A stretch of 64,000 bases of DNA from Knoellia sp. Soil729 (GCF_001427985.1 NZ_LMSA01000002.1:722544-786543), one strand, 5' to 3'; shown: positions 6,657-17,503, counted from the first letter of the stretch. Made by a program: numbers and translations. Notes: a model not told the origin generated them from the letters alone.

Positions 6657-8798
6657 TCACGCCACCGGTGCTTCAGCCTCCAGCGCCTCGGTCAGCAGCG
6701 ACACCAGTGCCTCGAGCTGCACGTCCGCCGACGAGCCGACCTCCTCGTCGGAGCCATCGAGCGCACGAGCAGCCAATCCCGCCTTGTCGTCGATCAGCTG
6801 GGCGAGCCTCGAGTCGATCGTCTGTGCGGCGATGATCCGCCACGCGGTCACCGGCTCGGTCTGACCAATGCGGTGCACGCGGTCGATCGCCTGGGTCTGC
6901 TCCGCGGAGGTCCACGACAGCTCGGCCAGCACCACGTTCGAGGCCACCTGGAGGTTGATCCCGACGCCAGCCGCGGTCAGCGAACACACGATGACGGAGA
7001 CGTCCGGATCGGTGAGGAACGCCTCGATCGCCGCCTTGCGGACCCTTGGAGTCTGGTCGCCACGGATCGAGGAGAAGCCCACACCGCGCTTGGTGAAGGT
7101 CGCCTCGGCAGTGTCCATGACATCGACGTGCTTGGCGAAGAAGACGACCTTGCCGACGTTACGGGCCAGTTGGCCGGCGTAGTCGGCTGCGAGACCGGCC
7201 TTGGCCTGACCGATCTTGCGCATCACGGTGAAGACGTTGTCGCCCGTCTTGCTCGTGCCCGCGTTCTTGAGCTCGGCAGCAGCCACCCGGCGGACGAGGT
7301 CGTGGTCGATGCGTTCGCCGGCGTCGAACGACTTCCGAGCCGCCTGCGACGCGGTGTAGCGCTTGACCAAGCGTCGTGCCAGCTCCTGCTCGGCCGCCCG
7401 GATCGAGCGACCGGCCTCGTCGTCGAGCTCCACCGGCAGGTCTGCGACGCGTCGAGCCGGGATGTCGGCGGCGACGTCCACCTTGCGACGTCGCACGATC
7501 CCCATGTCGATGACGCACTTGCGCGCGGCTGCGTAGAAGCCGGGGTCCGAGGGCGACAGCCCCGTGTCCTCGAGCGCGGCCATGAGGGCGTTGCGTGGCT
7601 TCTTCTCGTCGATCCAGCCGAGCAGCTGCCAGATGGCCCGGAAGTCCTCGATGTCGTTGATGAGCGGCGTACCCGTCAGCGCCATGAACAGCGCGTTGCT
7701 GCTGCGCTCGCGGATCTTCTCGGAGAGCTCGAGGACGTGCCGGGACCGCTGCGAGGTCTTGTTCTTGATGAAGTGCGCCTCGTCGACGACCATCCCGCGG
7801 AAGCCGTGGCGGCCCAGCCAGCCGACGTGGCGGTCGAGGATCTCGTAGTTGACGATGACGATGTCGGCGAAGCCGTCGATCGTGTCGCCGTCACCGTGCA
7901 CCACGGTCGCGCTGTGGCGCGGAGTCCACAGCGCCGCCTCGTTCGCCCAGTTCGCCTTGACGACGTTGGGCACGACGACGAGCAACGGGAACGCGTCGGC
8001 GGCATCGGCGGCGAGCAGTGCCTGCGCCGTCTTGCCCAGACCCGGTTCGTCCGCGAGCAGGAACGTGCGGTGCCCCTCGGCCGCAGCCGCAACGACCTGC
8101 GCCTGGTGGTGCATGAGCTCGAGACCACGCACTCCGCGCACGATGCCCGACGGCTCGGGCAGCGGCATACAGCTCGAGTCCCCGCCGTACTCGAACGCAC
8201 GGAAGAGCGGGCTGAGCAGCTCCCAGTTGCTGAGCCGGTGGGTGGTCGGACGGCGGGCCGGCACGGACGAGAAGTCCGGCGCCAGGAAGGGGTTCGCCAG
8301 CTGGCGGGAGATCACGGCCTGCGGGACCACTCGCCGCGGCTGCGGGGGCCGGTTCTCGGCCGCAAGCTCCTGCGGTTCCGCGTCCGGCTCGGGCTCGCGC
8401 CCCGCCGCCTTGAGCATGTCGTTCTTGAGGCTCATGGCGTCGTACGAGACGACCGCGCCCTCGGCCAACAGCTCCAGCAGCGAGGTGTCGCGCGCCGCCG
8501 TCTTGGCCAGGATCGTCGCGATGCCGTCGAGCCGCGTCAGCACCGCGGTCCGCTCGGCTTCGGACACCGAGCTGTCCTCCTTGATGCGTGAACGCTCCTC
8601 GCGCAGCAGGATGGCGACAACCTGGTATGCCGTCCGCCCGCTCGGGCGGACCTTGCCGCGTTGTGCAGCGGCCTCGACCTGCCGGACGGCCTTGGCCAGG
8701 ACCGGGACGATGCCCTCGTTGTCGCGGGGTCGCGTCGGGCGCCGGTCGCGCGACTGGGTGCGCGGTGCGCCGGTGCGGCGCGGAGATCGCTGAGCCAA
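6657..8798 (-). CDS. SNF2/DEAH-family helicase-like ATPase
   Basis: A 713-residue superfamily 2 protein. A basic N-terminus and a helical region (residues about 1-230) precede the ATPase: Walker A as DEPGLGKTAQAL, Walker B as VVDEAHFIKN, motif III MALTGTP, and the C-terminal helicase half with VIVCSLTAAGVGINLQ and the SNF2-typical IDRVHRIGQT. Such proteins remodel protein-DNA or RNA complexes; the partner is unknown. I start at the TTG (codon 8798-8796) because GAAGG lies 6 bp upstream; the frame extends to 8894 without a better signal. It stands alone, with no nuclease or methylase partner nearby that would suggest a defence role. Confidence 0.8.
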   Translation of the reverse strand: MAQRSPRRTGAPRTQSRDRRPTRPRDNEGIVPVLAKAVRQVEAAAQRGKVRPSGRTAYQVVAILLREERSRIKEDSSVSEAERTAVLTRLDGIATILAKTAARDTSLLELLAEGAVVSYDAMSLKNDMLKAAGREPEPDAEPQELAAENRPPQPRRVVPQAVISRQLANPFLAPDFSSVPARRPTTHRLSNWELLSPLFRAFEYGGDSSCMPLPEPSGIVRGVRGLELMHHQAQVVAAAAEGHRTFLLADEPGLGKTAQALLAADAADAFPLLVVVPNVVKANWANEAALWTPRHSATVVHGDGDTIDGFADIVIVNYEILDRHVGWLGRHGFRGMVVDEAHFIKNKTSQRSRHVLELSEKIRERSSNALFMALTGTPLINDIEDFRAIWQLLGWIDEKKPRNALMAALEDTGLSPSDPGFYAAARKCVIDMGIVRRRKVDVAADIPARRVADLPVELDDEAGRSIRAAEQELARRLVKRYTASQAARKSFDAGERIDHDLVRRVAAAELKNAGTSKTGDNVFTVMRKIGQAKAGLAADYAGQLARNVGKVVFFAKHVDVMDTAEATFTKRGVGFSSIRGDQTPRVRKAAIEAFLTDPDVSVIVCSLTAAGVGINLQVASNVVLAELSWTSAEQTQAIDRVHRIGQTEPVTAWRIIAAQTIDSRLAQLIDDKAGLAARALDGSDEEVGSSADVQLEALVSLLTEALEAEAPVA

Positions 8799-9053
8799 GC
8801 GAAACCTTCTCGTGAGTCGGACACGGCCGGAGGCGACGGCGCTGTGCGCACCGAGCGTTGGGGCAACGCGGTCACCGAGCCAGAGGCACGGCATACCGGA
8901 TCAACGCGAACGCGCGCCGGGGACGAACGCCCGGGCGGCCCCTGACCGCTGAAGTGCCCCGCCAAGCGACGGGACATGGGTCAAGAGTACGTGCTCGAGT
9001 GCGGGCACGGCGATCCCGCCCGGCGATTCCTCGCAGCGGGGGCCGTCTCGGGC

Positions 9054-10247
<1,194 letters not shown>

Positions 10248-10324
10248 GGCATACCTCTCGTTGGTGCTTCGTCGCAGACGCAAGCCAGCGTATGCCGTCC
10301 GCCCACCCCGCCGGATTCGTCGCC

Positions 10325-11365
10325 TCAGCTCCAGTCGAGGACGACCTTGCCGCAGTGCCCCGAGCGGGCGATCTCGAAGCCCTTGGCCCAGTCCTGCGCG
10401 GGGAAGCGGTGGGTGATGACCGACTGCACGGACGTCCGTAGCTCCGCACTCGTGGCGAGCATGGCCCCCATGAGGTACCAGGTCTCGAACATCTCACGCC
10501 CATAGATCCCGCGGATCGTGATCATGTGCGTGATGACCCGGCCCCAGTCGATCGGGTACGGGTCCTTGGGCAGTCCGAGCATGGCGACGCGCGCACCGTG
10601 GTTGAGGTTGGCGAGCATGTCCTCGACGGCGCGGGGGGCGCCGGACATCTCGAGGCCGATGTCGAAGCCCTCGAGCATGCCCAGCTGCTGCTGCGCCCAG
10701 GCGAGGTCCTCACCACGGGTGACGTTGACGCACAGGTCCGCACCGGCGCCCTTGGCGAGCTCGAGCCGCTCGTCGCTCATGTCGGTGACGGCGATGCGCC
10801 GGGCTCCGGCGTGCCGGGCGATCGCGACGGCCATGACCCCGATGGGGCCGGCTCCCGTCACCACCACGTCCTCACCGACGACCGGCCACTGCAGGGCCGT
10901 GTGGGTGGCGTTGCCGAGCGGGTCGAAGATGGCGCCGAGGTCGGGATCGAGGTCGGCGGGCTGGACCCAGGCGTTCATCGCCGGGATGACGACGTAGTCG
11001 GCGAAGGCGCCGTCCCGGTTGACCCCCACGCCGATGGTCTTGATGCACAGGTGGCGGCGACCGGCGCGGCAGTTGCGGCAGTTGCCGCAGACGAGGTGCC
11101 CCTCTCCGGAGACCCGGTCACCGACCGAGATGTGGTCCACGAGCTCGCCCACCTCCACGACCTCGCCATAGAACTCGTGACCGATGGTCATGGGGACCTT
11201 GACGACCGACGCCGCCCAGTCGTCCCACTGCTCGAGGTGGAGGTCGGTCCCGCAGAGACCTGCCCGCAGGACGCGGATCTTGACGTCGGCGTCCCCACAC
11301 GTGGGTTCGGGAACGTCGATGAGCTGGAGTCCGGGGCCGGCTTCGGTCTTCACGAGTGCACGCAC
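10325..11365 (-). CDS. tdh: L-threonine 3-dehydrogenase
   Basis: A zinc-dependent medium-chain dehydrogenase (346 aa) oxidising L-threonine to 2-amino-3-oxobutyrate with NAD+. The catalytic zinc site is LCGTDLH (Cys about 38) with GHEFYGEV; the structural zinc loop is [15 protein letters not shown]; the Rossmann motif is [11 protein letters not shown]. The segment [10 protein letters not shown] near the C-terminus is typical of Tdh rather than other alcohol dehydrogenases. It lies directly upstream of kbl, which uses its product. Confidence 0.95.
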   Translation of the reverse strand: MRALVKTEAGPGLQLIDVPEPTCGDADVKIRVLRAGLCGTDLHLEQWDDWAASVVKVPMTIGHEFYGEVVEVGELVDHISVGDRVSGEGHLVCGNCRNCRAGRRHLCIKTIGVGVNRDGAFADYVVIPAMNAWVQPADLDPDLGAIFDPLGNATHTALQWPVVGEDVVVTGAGPIGVMAVAIARHAGARRIAVTDMSDERLELAKGAGADLCVNVTRGEDLAWAQQQLGMLEGFDIGLEMSGAPRAVEDMLANLNHGARVAMLGLPKDPYPIDWGRVITHMITIRGIYGREMFETWYLMGAMLATSAELRTSVQSVITHRFPAQDWAKGFEIARSGHCGKVVLDWS

Positions 11366-11384
11366 GAGCCCATCATGCCGGGAG

Positions 11385-11900
11385 CTACTCGAGGTCGCGC
11401 AGGTCCTTGCCGAAGCACCTCACCAGGGGCGAGTCGGCGTAGTGGCCGAAGGGTTCAACCGGTGTGTAGCCGGTGGCCTCGTAGAGGGCGATCGCCTCGG
11501 GCTGCACCAGCCCTGTCTCGAGGACGAGCCGCTCCACCCCGTCGGTCCGCGCACTCTCCTCGAGGAACGCCAGCAGCCGGCGGGCATGACCACGCCCGCG
11601 TTCCCGTGGGGGCACGAACATCCGCTTGACCTCCGCGACCCGGTCCCCTCCGAAGCGGTCGGTGAGGTCCGGTCGCCAGCGCCACCCGCCCATCGCGACC
11701 GGCTCACCGTCACGGTGGTCCAGCGTGCCGTCGCGGTCGTCGATCCCGATGACGAACCGCCCTCTGGGGGGCTCGAACTCGCGCGGGTCCACGGGCGACT
11801 CGTCGGGCGTGCCATAGAGCACGACGTAGTGCGCCTGAACCTCGGCGACGAGCTCCTGCACCCGCGGGTCGACGAAGGGGACTTCCACGAGACTCAGCAC
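11385..11900 (-). CDS. GNAT-family N-acetyltransferase
   Basis: An acetyl-CoA-dependent acyltransferase of about 171 residues. The acetyl-CoA loop appears as VPPRERGRGHARRLL, followed by the helix LLAFLEESARTDG and the strand LVLETGLVQPEAIALYEATG that is typical of the GNAT C-terminal half. The acceptor is unknown. The frame stays open to 11978, but the GTG at 11900 (MLSLVEVPF) fits a GNAT start better; no strong ribosome-binding site decides it. It ends about 20 bp before tdh on the same strand. Confidence 0.8.
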   Translation of the reverse strand: MLSLVEVPFVDPRVQELVAEVQAHYVVLYGTPDESPVDPREFEPPRGRFVIGIDDRDGTLDHRDGEPVAMGGWRWRPDLTDRFGGDRVAEVKRMFVPPRERGRGHARRLLAFLEESARTDGVERLVLETGLVQPEAIALYEATGYTPVEPFGHYADSPLVRCFGKDLRDLE

Positions 11901-12131
11901 CGAGTCATCTTGCCCCAACCGGTGCGGCCAGAAACCGAAGAGGACACTGTCAGTCCCTGACCGCTCGGCGCGCCCCACCTACCGCTCACCCTCGGGGAGT
12001 TCGCCACCGAACGAAGGTGCGCCTCCACCCGGCGCGACACGACCCTGGAGGGGGTGCACCCGGCATACCGGAACCCCGACAGTGTGGGGTGACCCGGACC
12101 ACAGCCGGGACCGACCACTGGAGGTGCACCC

Positions 12132-12473
12132 GTGAGCAACGACGCTCGCACCCGCGGCGACGAGGATCCTTACGTCGCCATGCAGACCACGGACGAGTTC
12201 CAGGCGCTGCGCAAGAAGTTCCGCGGCTTCGTCTTCCCCATGACGGCCTTTTTCCTCGTCTGGTACTTCGTCTACGTCCTGCTGTCGATCTTCGCTCCCG
12301 GATTCATGGGGACCAAGGTCTTCGGCAACATCAACCTCGGCCTGCTGTTCGGGCTGGGCCAGTTCGTCACGACCTTCGCGATCACCTTCATCTACGCCCG
12401 CTGGGCCAACCGTGAGCTCGACCCGCTGGCCGACGCCATCGGCGCGACCCTCGACGGACAGAAGGAGCACTGA
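12132..12473 (+). CDS. DUF485 membrane protein (YjcH-like), partner of ActP
   Basis: A 113-residue protein with two membrane segments (about 35-55, FVFPMTAFFLVWYFVYVLL, and 70-95, LLFGLGQFVTTFAITFIYA) and the conserved WANRELDPLA tail of DUF485. DUF485 genes nearly always sit just before an acetate/monocarboxylate symporter, as here: the stop is 3 bp before the actP start. The start is GTG with a clear GGAGG 7 bp upstream. Confidence 0.9.
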   Translation: MSNDARTRGDEDPYVAMQTTDEFQALRKKFRGFVFPMTAFFLVWYFVYVLLSIFAPGFMGTKVFGNINLGLLFGLGQFVTTFAITFIYARWANRELDPLADAIGATLDGQKEH

Positions 12474-12476
12474 GCC

Positions 12477-14120
12477 ATGACCTCCCTCATCTCCGCGGAC
12501 TCGACCGCGGTCGGCTCCCCGGCCCTCAACATCGCGATCTTCGCCGGCTTCGTCCTCGTCACGCTGGTCGTCATCATCAAGCTGGCGAGCGGCAAGAAGA
12601 GCGCCGGTGAGTTCTACACCGCCAGCGGCGGCTTCTCCGGTCGCCAGAACGGTGTCGCCATCGCCGGCGATTACCTCTCTGCCGCAAGCTTCCTCGGCAT
12701 CGCCGGGGCCATCGCGCTGCAGGGTTATGACGGCTTCCTGTACTCGATCGGCTTCCTCGTCGCCTGGCTCGTCGCCCTGTTGCTCGTCGCCGAGCTCATG
12801 CGCAACACGGGCCGACTGACGATGGCCGACGTGCTGTCCTATCGCCTCAAGCAGCGCCCCGTGCGCATCGCGACGGCCATCTCGGTGCTGTGCGTGTCGT
12901 TCTTCTACCTGCTCGCCCAGATGGCCGGCGCCGGTGGCCTCGTGTCGCTGCTGCTCGGTGTCTCGGGTGAGGGCGCGCAGAACATCGTCATCGCCCTCGT
13001 CGGCATCGTCATGATCACCTACGTGCTCATCGGGGGCATGCGTGGCACGACGTGGGTGCAGATCATCAAGGCCCTCCTGCTCATCGCGGCCACGGCGATC
13101 ATGACCGTCTGGGTCCTGGGCAAGTACGGCTTCAACCTCTCGGGTCTCATGCAGGCCGCCGTCGACAAGAACCCCAAGGTCGGCGAGAAGCTGCTGGCAC
13201 CCGGCGTGAAGTACGGCGCCACGACGACGACCAAGATCGACTTCATCTCGCTGTCGCTCGCCCTCGTGCTCGGCACCGCCGGTCTGCCGCACGTGCTGCA
13301 GCGCTTCTACACCGTCCCCACGAGCAAGCAGGCCCGCAAGTCGGTCGAGTGGGCCATCTGGCTGATCGGTGGCTTCTACCTGCTCACCCTCGTGGTCGGC
13401 TACGGCGCCGGCGCCCTCGTGGGACCGGCCGAGATCAGCGCCGCACCGGGCAAGGCCAACTCGGCCGCACCGCTGCTCGCGTTCCACCTCGGTGGCAGCC
13501 CGTTCCTGGGCATCGTGTCGGGCATCGCGTTCGCGACGATCCTCGCGGTGGTCGCCGGGCTGACGATCACGGCGAGCGCGACGTTCGCGCACGACATCTA
13601 CAAGGAGGTCATCAAGCGCGGGGACACCACGTCCGACCAGGAGGTCCGGGTCGCCCGGATGTCAGCCATCGCGATCGGTGTCATTGCCATCCTCGGTGGC
13701 ATGTTCGCCAAGAGCCAGAACATCGCCTTCCTCGTGGCGCTGGCCTTCGCTGTGGCAGCCTCGGCGAACCTGCCGACGATCCTCTACTCGCTGTTCTGGA
13801 AGCGGTTCAACACCCAGGGCGCACTGTGGTCGATCTACGGCGGCCTCATCTCGACCATCGGCCTGATCATCTTCAGCCCGGTCGTGTCGGGCAAGGCTCC
13901 GCTGCCCGGCACCACGGTCAGCCCGTCGATGATCACCAACCCGGACATCGACTTCTCATGGTTCCCGCTCGACAACCCCGGCCTCATCACCATCCCGCTC
14001 GCCTTCTTCCTGGGCTGGCTGGGCACCGTGCTGAGCAAGGAGCACAACCAGCAGAAGTACGCCGAGATGGAGGTCCGCAGCCTCACCGGCCACGGTGTGG
14101 CCAAGGCGCTCGAGCACTGA
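12477..14120 (+). CDS. actP: Sodium:solute (acetate) symporter
   Basis: A 547-residue permease of the SSF family with about 13 hydrophobic helices, expected to take up acetate and related short acids with a cation. It has the SSF core (GGFSGRQNGVAIAGDYLSAA near residue 55, then FLVAWLVALLLVAELMRNTG) and the conserved FYTVPTSKQARKSV loop. It is coupled to the DUF485 gene upstream. acsA, about 3.4 kb further on, would activate the acetate. A strong hairpin follows the gene. Confidence 0.93.
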   Translation: MTSLISADSTAVGSPALNIAIFAGFVLVTLVVIIKLASGKKSAGEFYTASGGFSGRQNGVAIAGDYLSAASFLGIAGAIALQGYDGFLYSIGFLVAWLVALLLVAELMRNTGRLTMADVLSYRLKQRPVRIATAISVLCVSFFYLLAQMAGAGGLVSLLLGVSGEGAQNIVIALVGIVMITYVLIGGMRGTTWVQIIKALLLIAATAIMTVWVLGKYGFNLSGLMQAAVDKNPKVGEKLLAPGVKYGATTTTKIDFISLSLALVLGTAGLPHVLQRFYTVPTSKQARKSVEWAIWLIGGFYLLTLVVGYGAGALVGPAEISAAPGKANSAAPLLAFHLGGSPFLGIVSGIAFATILAVVAGLTITASATFAHDIYKEVIKRGDTTSDQEVRVARMSAIAIGVIAILGGMFAKSQNIAFLVALAFAVAASANLPTILYSLFWKRFNTQGALWSIYGGLISTIGLIIFSPVVSGKAPLPGTTVSPSMITNPDIDFSWFPLDNPGLITIPLAFFLGWLGTVLSKEHNQQKYAEMEVRSLTGHGVAKALEH

Positions 14121-14138
14121 CGCTCGGCCCTTCTCACC

Positions 14139-14182
14139 TCGTGTGCCCCAGCGGAACCTCTGCGTTCCTCTGGGGCACACGA
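14139..14182 (+). terminator. Hairpin terminator after actP
   Basis: A 13-bp outer stem built on GTGTGCCCCAG and CTGGGGCACAC, a one-base mismatch, then an inner 5-bp stem GGAAC/GTTCC around a CTCTGC loop, 19 bp after the actP stop. There is no long T-run, as is common in actinobacteria. Confidence 0.75.
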
Positions 14183-14363
14183 CGTTGAGTGGGTATGCCG
14201 CCCGCCCCGGCCCCGCTCCTCGCTCGCGTCCGCCGTCCTGGTTGCCATCACGACCACGTCTGCGGACGCAACAGGGGCTACTGCGTCGGGCCGCGACTCT
14301 CACATGTGAGGGTGGCTCAACGACGCTGCCCGGCCCTTCCTCCCCCAGCTCCCTGGTGACGCG

Positions 14364-14630
14364 ATGGAGCCGCCCCTCTCCCCCGGTTTGCACGTTCATC
14401 TGGTATCGCTCGAACAGCTTCTCGCAATGAAACTGGCGGCCGGCCGAGCACGCGACCACGCGGACATCGTTGCCTTGGCGGAGGCCTTGCAGGTCGGCCC
14501 GGACGAAGCAGTCAACTTGACGATCGACGCATATGGCAGAGATGCCCTCGACCTACTGGCCACCGTGGCGGACGTGACAGCCGACGCACGGGCGTTGATC
14601 CCACGCCGTCGCCCCAACGGGCTCGACTGA
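14364..14630 (+). pseudogene. C-terminal remnant of a nucleotidyltransferase-like protein (DUF6036/AbiEii type)
   Basis: The frame reads VHLVSLEQLLAMKLAAGRAR then DHADIVALAEAL, a motif common at the C-terminal end of DUF6036 and related minimal nucleotidyltransferases, where it follows the catalytic domain. The catalytic N-terminal part is missing: upstream sequence (14183-14360) has no matching frame. It is either a decayed gene or a very short stand-alone protein; decay is more likely. Confidence 0.5.
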
Positions 14631-14754
14631 TCTGAGCGCTTGCTGGGTTGACACGCGCACGTATCTGGCGGGGCACGTCGTCCTCCTGACGTGTCAACCG
14701 AGCAGGCCGGCATACGCGTCTTCTCGGTATGGACACACCCACCAGGAGGACGCC

Positions 14755-15291
14755 ATGAACCGCACGACCCTTCGCCGCAGCGCCGCAGCCCTCGCACTCG
14801 GGCTCGCCGCCGCCACCGCACCCGCCGCCATCGGCGCATCGACCGCTTCCGCCGCTCCCTACTGCGGCATCACCTGGGGATCTCTCGCCAAGTCCTCGAG
14901 CAGCATGAAGGTCACCTCGCTCACGCGCGTGCGGGCCGGGCAGCACGACTGCTACGACCGGCTCGTCATCGACTCGCGCGGCCCGGCCACGGGCTTCGAC
15001 GTCCGCTACGTCTCACAGGTCACCTCGGACGGCTCGGGCCTGCCGGTCGCCGTCGCGGGCGGGGCCAGGCTCCAGGTCGTCGACCGGGCCGGCCGCACCA
15101 CAAGCGTGCCGGCGATGCCCAACGTCTCCGGCTACAGGACGTTCCGCCAGGTCAAGTGGGCCGGCTCCTTCGAGGGCCAGTCGACCGTGGGACTCGGGGT
15201 GCGGGCGCGACTGCCGTTCCGGGTCTTCACGATCAACGATGCGGCAACCGGCACGAGCAGACTCGTCATCGACGTCGCCCACCGGTGGTAG
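14755..15291 (+). CDS. Secreted AMIN-like domain protein
   Basis: A 178-residue exported protein. Residues 1-34 are a Sec signal peptide with an Arg-rich start, an Ala/Leu core and the cleavage-like ASTASAA. The mature part has one cysteine pair (Cys near 37 and near 65) and beta-rich segments (HDCYDRLVIDSRGPATGFDV, then VRARLPFRVFTI) matching actinobacterial AMIN-like domain proteins of unknown role. A strong AGGAGG lies before the ATG. It ends at a long hairpin shared with the convergent phhA. Confidence 0.75.
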   Translation: MNRTTLRRSAAALALGLAAATAPAAIGASTASAAPYCGITWGSLAKSSSSMKVTSLTRVRAGQHDCYDRLVIDSRGPATGFDVRYVSQVTSDGSGLPVAVAGGARLQVVDRAGRTTSVPAMPNVSGYRTFRQVKWAGSFEGQSTVGLGVRARLPFRVFTINDAATGTSRLVIDVAHRW

Positions 15292-15293
15292 TT

Positions 15294-15369
15294 CGACTTA
15301 TTGCCCGTTTGGCTCCTCTTCGAGCATCGGCTCCGCGCTTGCGGTCACGGCCAAACGGGCAATAAGTCG
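15294..15369. repeat. Long-armed hairpin, copy 1 (bidirectional terminator)
   Basis: Perfect 20-nt arms, CGACTTATTGCCCGTTTGGC at 15294-15313 and its reverse complement at 15350-15369, enclose a 36-nt loop. It fills the gap exactly between the stop codon of the secreted protein gene (15291) and that of the convergent phhA (15370). The same arms recur at 19478-19554. It likely ends transcription from both sides. Confidence 0.85.
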
Positions 15370-16260
15370 TCAGCTGGCGGCTTCGGCGCGCAGCTTCGCG
15401 GCGAGGTCGTCATCCACCTCATCGAAGAACGCACCGACGACGTCCTCGAGCTCGTCCATGCCCTCGGCGCAGAACAGCACCGGCTGGTAGGCCGTGATGT
15501 CGTAGTTGAGCGTGCCCATGTCGGCCAGGTCGAGCGCGCGGTGCTCCATGTGGGCGAACTCGTCCATCTCGCCGTAGCTGCTGAGGATGCCGGCGCCGTA
15601 GGCCTTGACCTCACCGTGCTCGCGCATGATGCCGAACTCCATCGAGAACCAGAACACGTCGGCGACGAACTTCATCGCCTCGTCGCTCTCGAGCCGCAGC
15701 GACGCCTTGCCTGCGGCCTCGGTGATCCGCGCGAACCGCGGTGAGGCGAGCTGGTTCCCGTGCCCGATGACCTCGTGGATGATGTCCGGCTCGGGGGTGT
15801 AGAGCGGCTGGCTGCCGTAGCGGAGGTACTGCGTCGAGTTGAACGTCCTCGACCCGAGGTCGCCATAGAAGTCGCGCAACGCCACGAGACCGGGCGCGGC
15901 GATGTAGGTCCAGCCGGTGATCGGCTCGAGCAGCTCGCTCACCTCGTGCAGCTGGGGCACGTGCTCGGTCGGCAGGCGCAGCGCGTGCTTGGCCGCGAGG
16001 TACTCGCTGTGCGCGTACTTCTCGTGCTTCGGCGCGAGCTCGTGGCTGACGGTCCGCCAGATCTGGTGCTCGGCCTCGGTGTAGGCGATCTGCGGAATCG
16101 GCTCACCGCGCGTCCACGACAGGGCCGCGTCCGCGATCTCGCCGCGGCGCTCCATGTAGGCGGGGTCGTTGCGCCCCGGGTGGTTCTCGCTCAGGTGGAC
16201 CTCAACGGTCCCGTCCTCGCGCCGGGTCACGGGCGAGTACAGCTGGCCTTCGACGAACAT
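15370..16260 (-). CDS. phhA: Phenylalanine 4-monooxygenase
   Basis: An iron- and tetrahydropterin-dependent hydroxylase (296 aa) that turns phenylalanine into tyrosine. The catalytic core shows the iron ligands in DIIHEVIGHGNQL (two His) and the glutamate in FWFSMEFGIM. WTYIAAPGLVALRDFYGDL upstream is part of the pterin pocket. It has no ACT domain, as in bacterial forms. The ATG at 16260 has AGGAGG 6 bp upstream; the longer frame to 16386 lacks such a signal. No pterin dehydratase gene is next to it. Confidence 0.93.
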   Translation of the reverse strand: MFVEGQLYSPVTRREDGTVEVHLSENHPGRNDPAYMERRGEIADAALSWTRGEPIPQIAYTEAEHQIWRTVSHELAPKHEKYAHSEYLAAKHALRLPTEHVPQLHEVSELLEPITGWTYIAAPGLVALRDFYGDLGSRTFNSTQYLRYGSQPLYTPEPDIIHEVIGHGNQLASPRFARITEAAGKASLRLESDEAMKFVADVFWFSMEFGIMREHGEVKAYGAGILSSYGEMDEFAHMEHRALDLADMGTLNYDITAYQPVLFCAEGMDELEDVVGAFFDEVDDDLAAKLRAEAAS

Positions 16261-16330
16261 GGCCCACCTCCTTGTGGTCGTGTTGACCTCAGGGAACCAT
16301 TCGACCGCGCAAACCGACACCGTTGCCGGA

Positions 16331-16348
16331 CACGCTGGGCACAGCGTG
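16331..16348. promoter_or_regulatory. Inverted repeat upstream of phhA
   Basis: CACGCTG, four bases, CAGCGTG: perfect 7-bp arms about 70 bp before the phhA start, in the 176-bp gap between phhA and the membrane protein gene. It could be an operator for phhA or a small terminator of the upstream gene; nothing decides between these. Confidence 0.35.
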
Positions 16349-16436
16349 CACGTTCCGACCACCCGGACTCCCGGCATACCGGGCACTTTGTCCAGCAGTT
16401 AGAGGAGCAGGTATGCCGCCCGCCCGAGGTGCGATC

Positions 16437-17312
16437 TCAGCTCGCCTTCGCGCGCCGACGCTTGAGAACCTGGGCGGCCACGACGAACGCGACTGCCAGC
16501 ACGACGGCCAGCCAGATCCACGACGTGTAGGTGCGCGCGGCGGCCTGCGCCACCTCGAGCCCGCGCTCACGCACGGTGTCGACAAAGCCTCCGCCCACGG
16601 TGCGGGCCGCGTCTGCCGGCTTCGCGAGCCCACCGGCAGGAACCTTGCTGAAGCCGGCCTGCAGGCCCACCGAGACGATGACGGCGACGAGCCAGGTCAG
16701 GACGACGCGCACGACCGCCAGGATGGTGGGTGCCACCCGGTCGGAGGTGGCGGCCCAGAACGGCAGGGCCACCGCGACCGCCAGGAGTGGGCCCCGCGTC
16801 CACGTGCCCGGCGACAGTCCAGCAACCAGGGCGATGAAGGAGGCTGCGGCGACGACGCCGCGGCTGGCACGAGCACCGACGGCGAGACCGAGCAGCATCC
16901 CCAGGCCGGCGAGCCCGGCCAGGACCGGCCGCTCGCCGGGGGCGAATGTCACGTCACCCTCACTGAGCACCCACGCGACGGCGGTGAGACCCGCCGCGAT
17001 TCCGAACTTGGGCCAGGCCGAGGCCACCAGGGCGGACACGAGGGCAGCCGCGACCAGCGCACCGAGAAACACGGCATCGCCGGTGCGGTAGCCCGCACCG
17101 CCGGAGCCCGACGAGAACGGGAGGTGCATCCACGGCGCACGCCCGCCGAAGCCGGTCGGCCACCAGAGCATTACGGCAAGGACCATCGCGGCCACCGGCC
17201 ACAGGCGCCTGCCGTGTGCCCACCAGTCGCGGGAGCCGGCCGGAGCGCCGGGAGCCTCGCCGTCGGACCGTCCCTGAGCCTTCACGTCCGCGCGTGTCTG
17301 TGCTTCGCCCAT
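16437..17312 (-). CDS. Hypothetical multi-pass membrane protein
   Basis: A 291-residue protein with a hydrophilic N-terminus (about 45 residues) and around eight hydrophobic segments, among them LWPVAAMVLAVMLWW, AVFLGALVAAALVSALVA, LAGLAGLGMLLGLAVG and the final WIWLAVVLAVAFVVAAQVL, followed by KRRRAKAS. A soluble loop near 215-260 carries KPADAARTVGGGFVDTVRER. I do not recognise the family. The start is the ATG at 17312; the frame runs on to 17405 without support. Its start faces acsA, so the 190-bp gap holds two divergent promoters. Confidence 0.65.
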   Translation of the reverse strand: MGEAQTRADVKAQGRSDGEAPGAPAGSRDWWAHGRRLWPVAAMVLAVMLWWPTGFGGRAPWMHLPFSSGSGGAGYRTGDAVFLGALVAAALVSALVASAWPKFGIAAGLTAVAWVLSEGDVTFAPGERPVLAGLAGLGMLLGLAVGARASRGVVAAASFIALVAGLSPGTWTRGPLLAVAVALPFWAATSDRVAPTILAVVRVVLTWLVAVIVSVGLQAGFSKVPAGGLAKPADAARTVGGGFVDTVRERGLEVAQAAARTYTSWIWLAVVLAVAFVVAAQVLKRRRAKAS

Positions 17313-17461
17313 GGCGATGAGGTTACTGCGGGTCAGCAGCGGGTGGCTGCAGCGTGTGCCGCTTGTCGCACCGTCCGTCGCAGGTCTGGTGCCTCCCGGC
17401 GACAAGAAACGGGCCCACTGTTGATGCCCGGGCCCGGACGCGGTTGCATGGACTCGAAGCG

Positions 17462-17477
17462 GTGTTGTGCATCACAC
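17462..17477. promoter_or_regulatory. Possible Crp/GlxR site before acsA
   Basis: GTGTTGTGCATCACAC follows the dyad GTGT-N2-TGCA-N2-ACAC, close in shape to Crp-family sites, 26 bp before the acsA start. acs genes are Crp targets in several bacteria, and a GlxR-like protein is encoded at 32073. It matches the TGTGA-N6-TCACA consensus only partly. Confidence 0.35.
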
Positions 17478-17503
17478 AGATCCCGATGACGAGGAGTCCC
17501 GAA

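Noticed and set aside
6657-8798. SNF2-type helicase as part of a DISARM-like or other phage-defence system
   Set aside because: No methylase, nuclease, phospholipase D-like or DUF1998 gene is adjacent; neighbours are an exporter and threonine catabolism genes, so a defence call would be a guess.
12078-12105. Dyad TGTGG...CCACA before the DUF485-actP operon as a Crp site
   Set aside because: The half-sites are 11 bp apart, not the 6 bp of Crp-type sites, and the centre is a GC-rich hairpin.
11979-13592. 537-codon minus-strand frame opposite actP
   Set aside because: Composition (His, Asp, Arg, Gly runs) is an antisense artefact of a GC-rich membrane protein gene.
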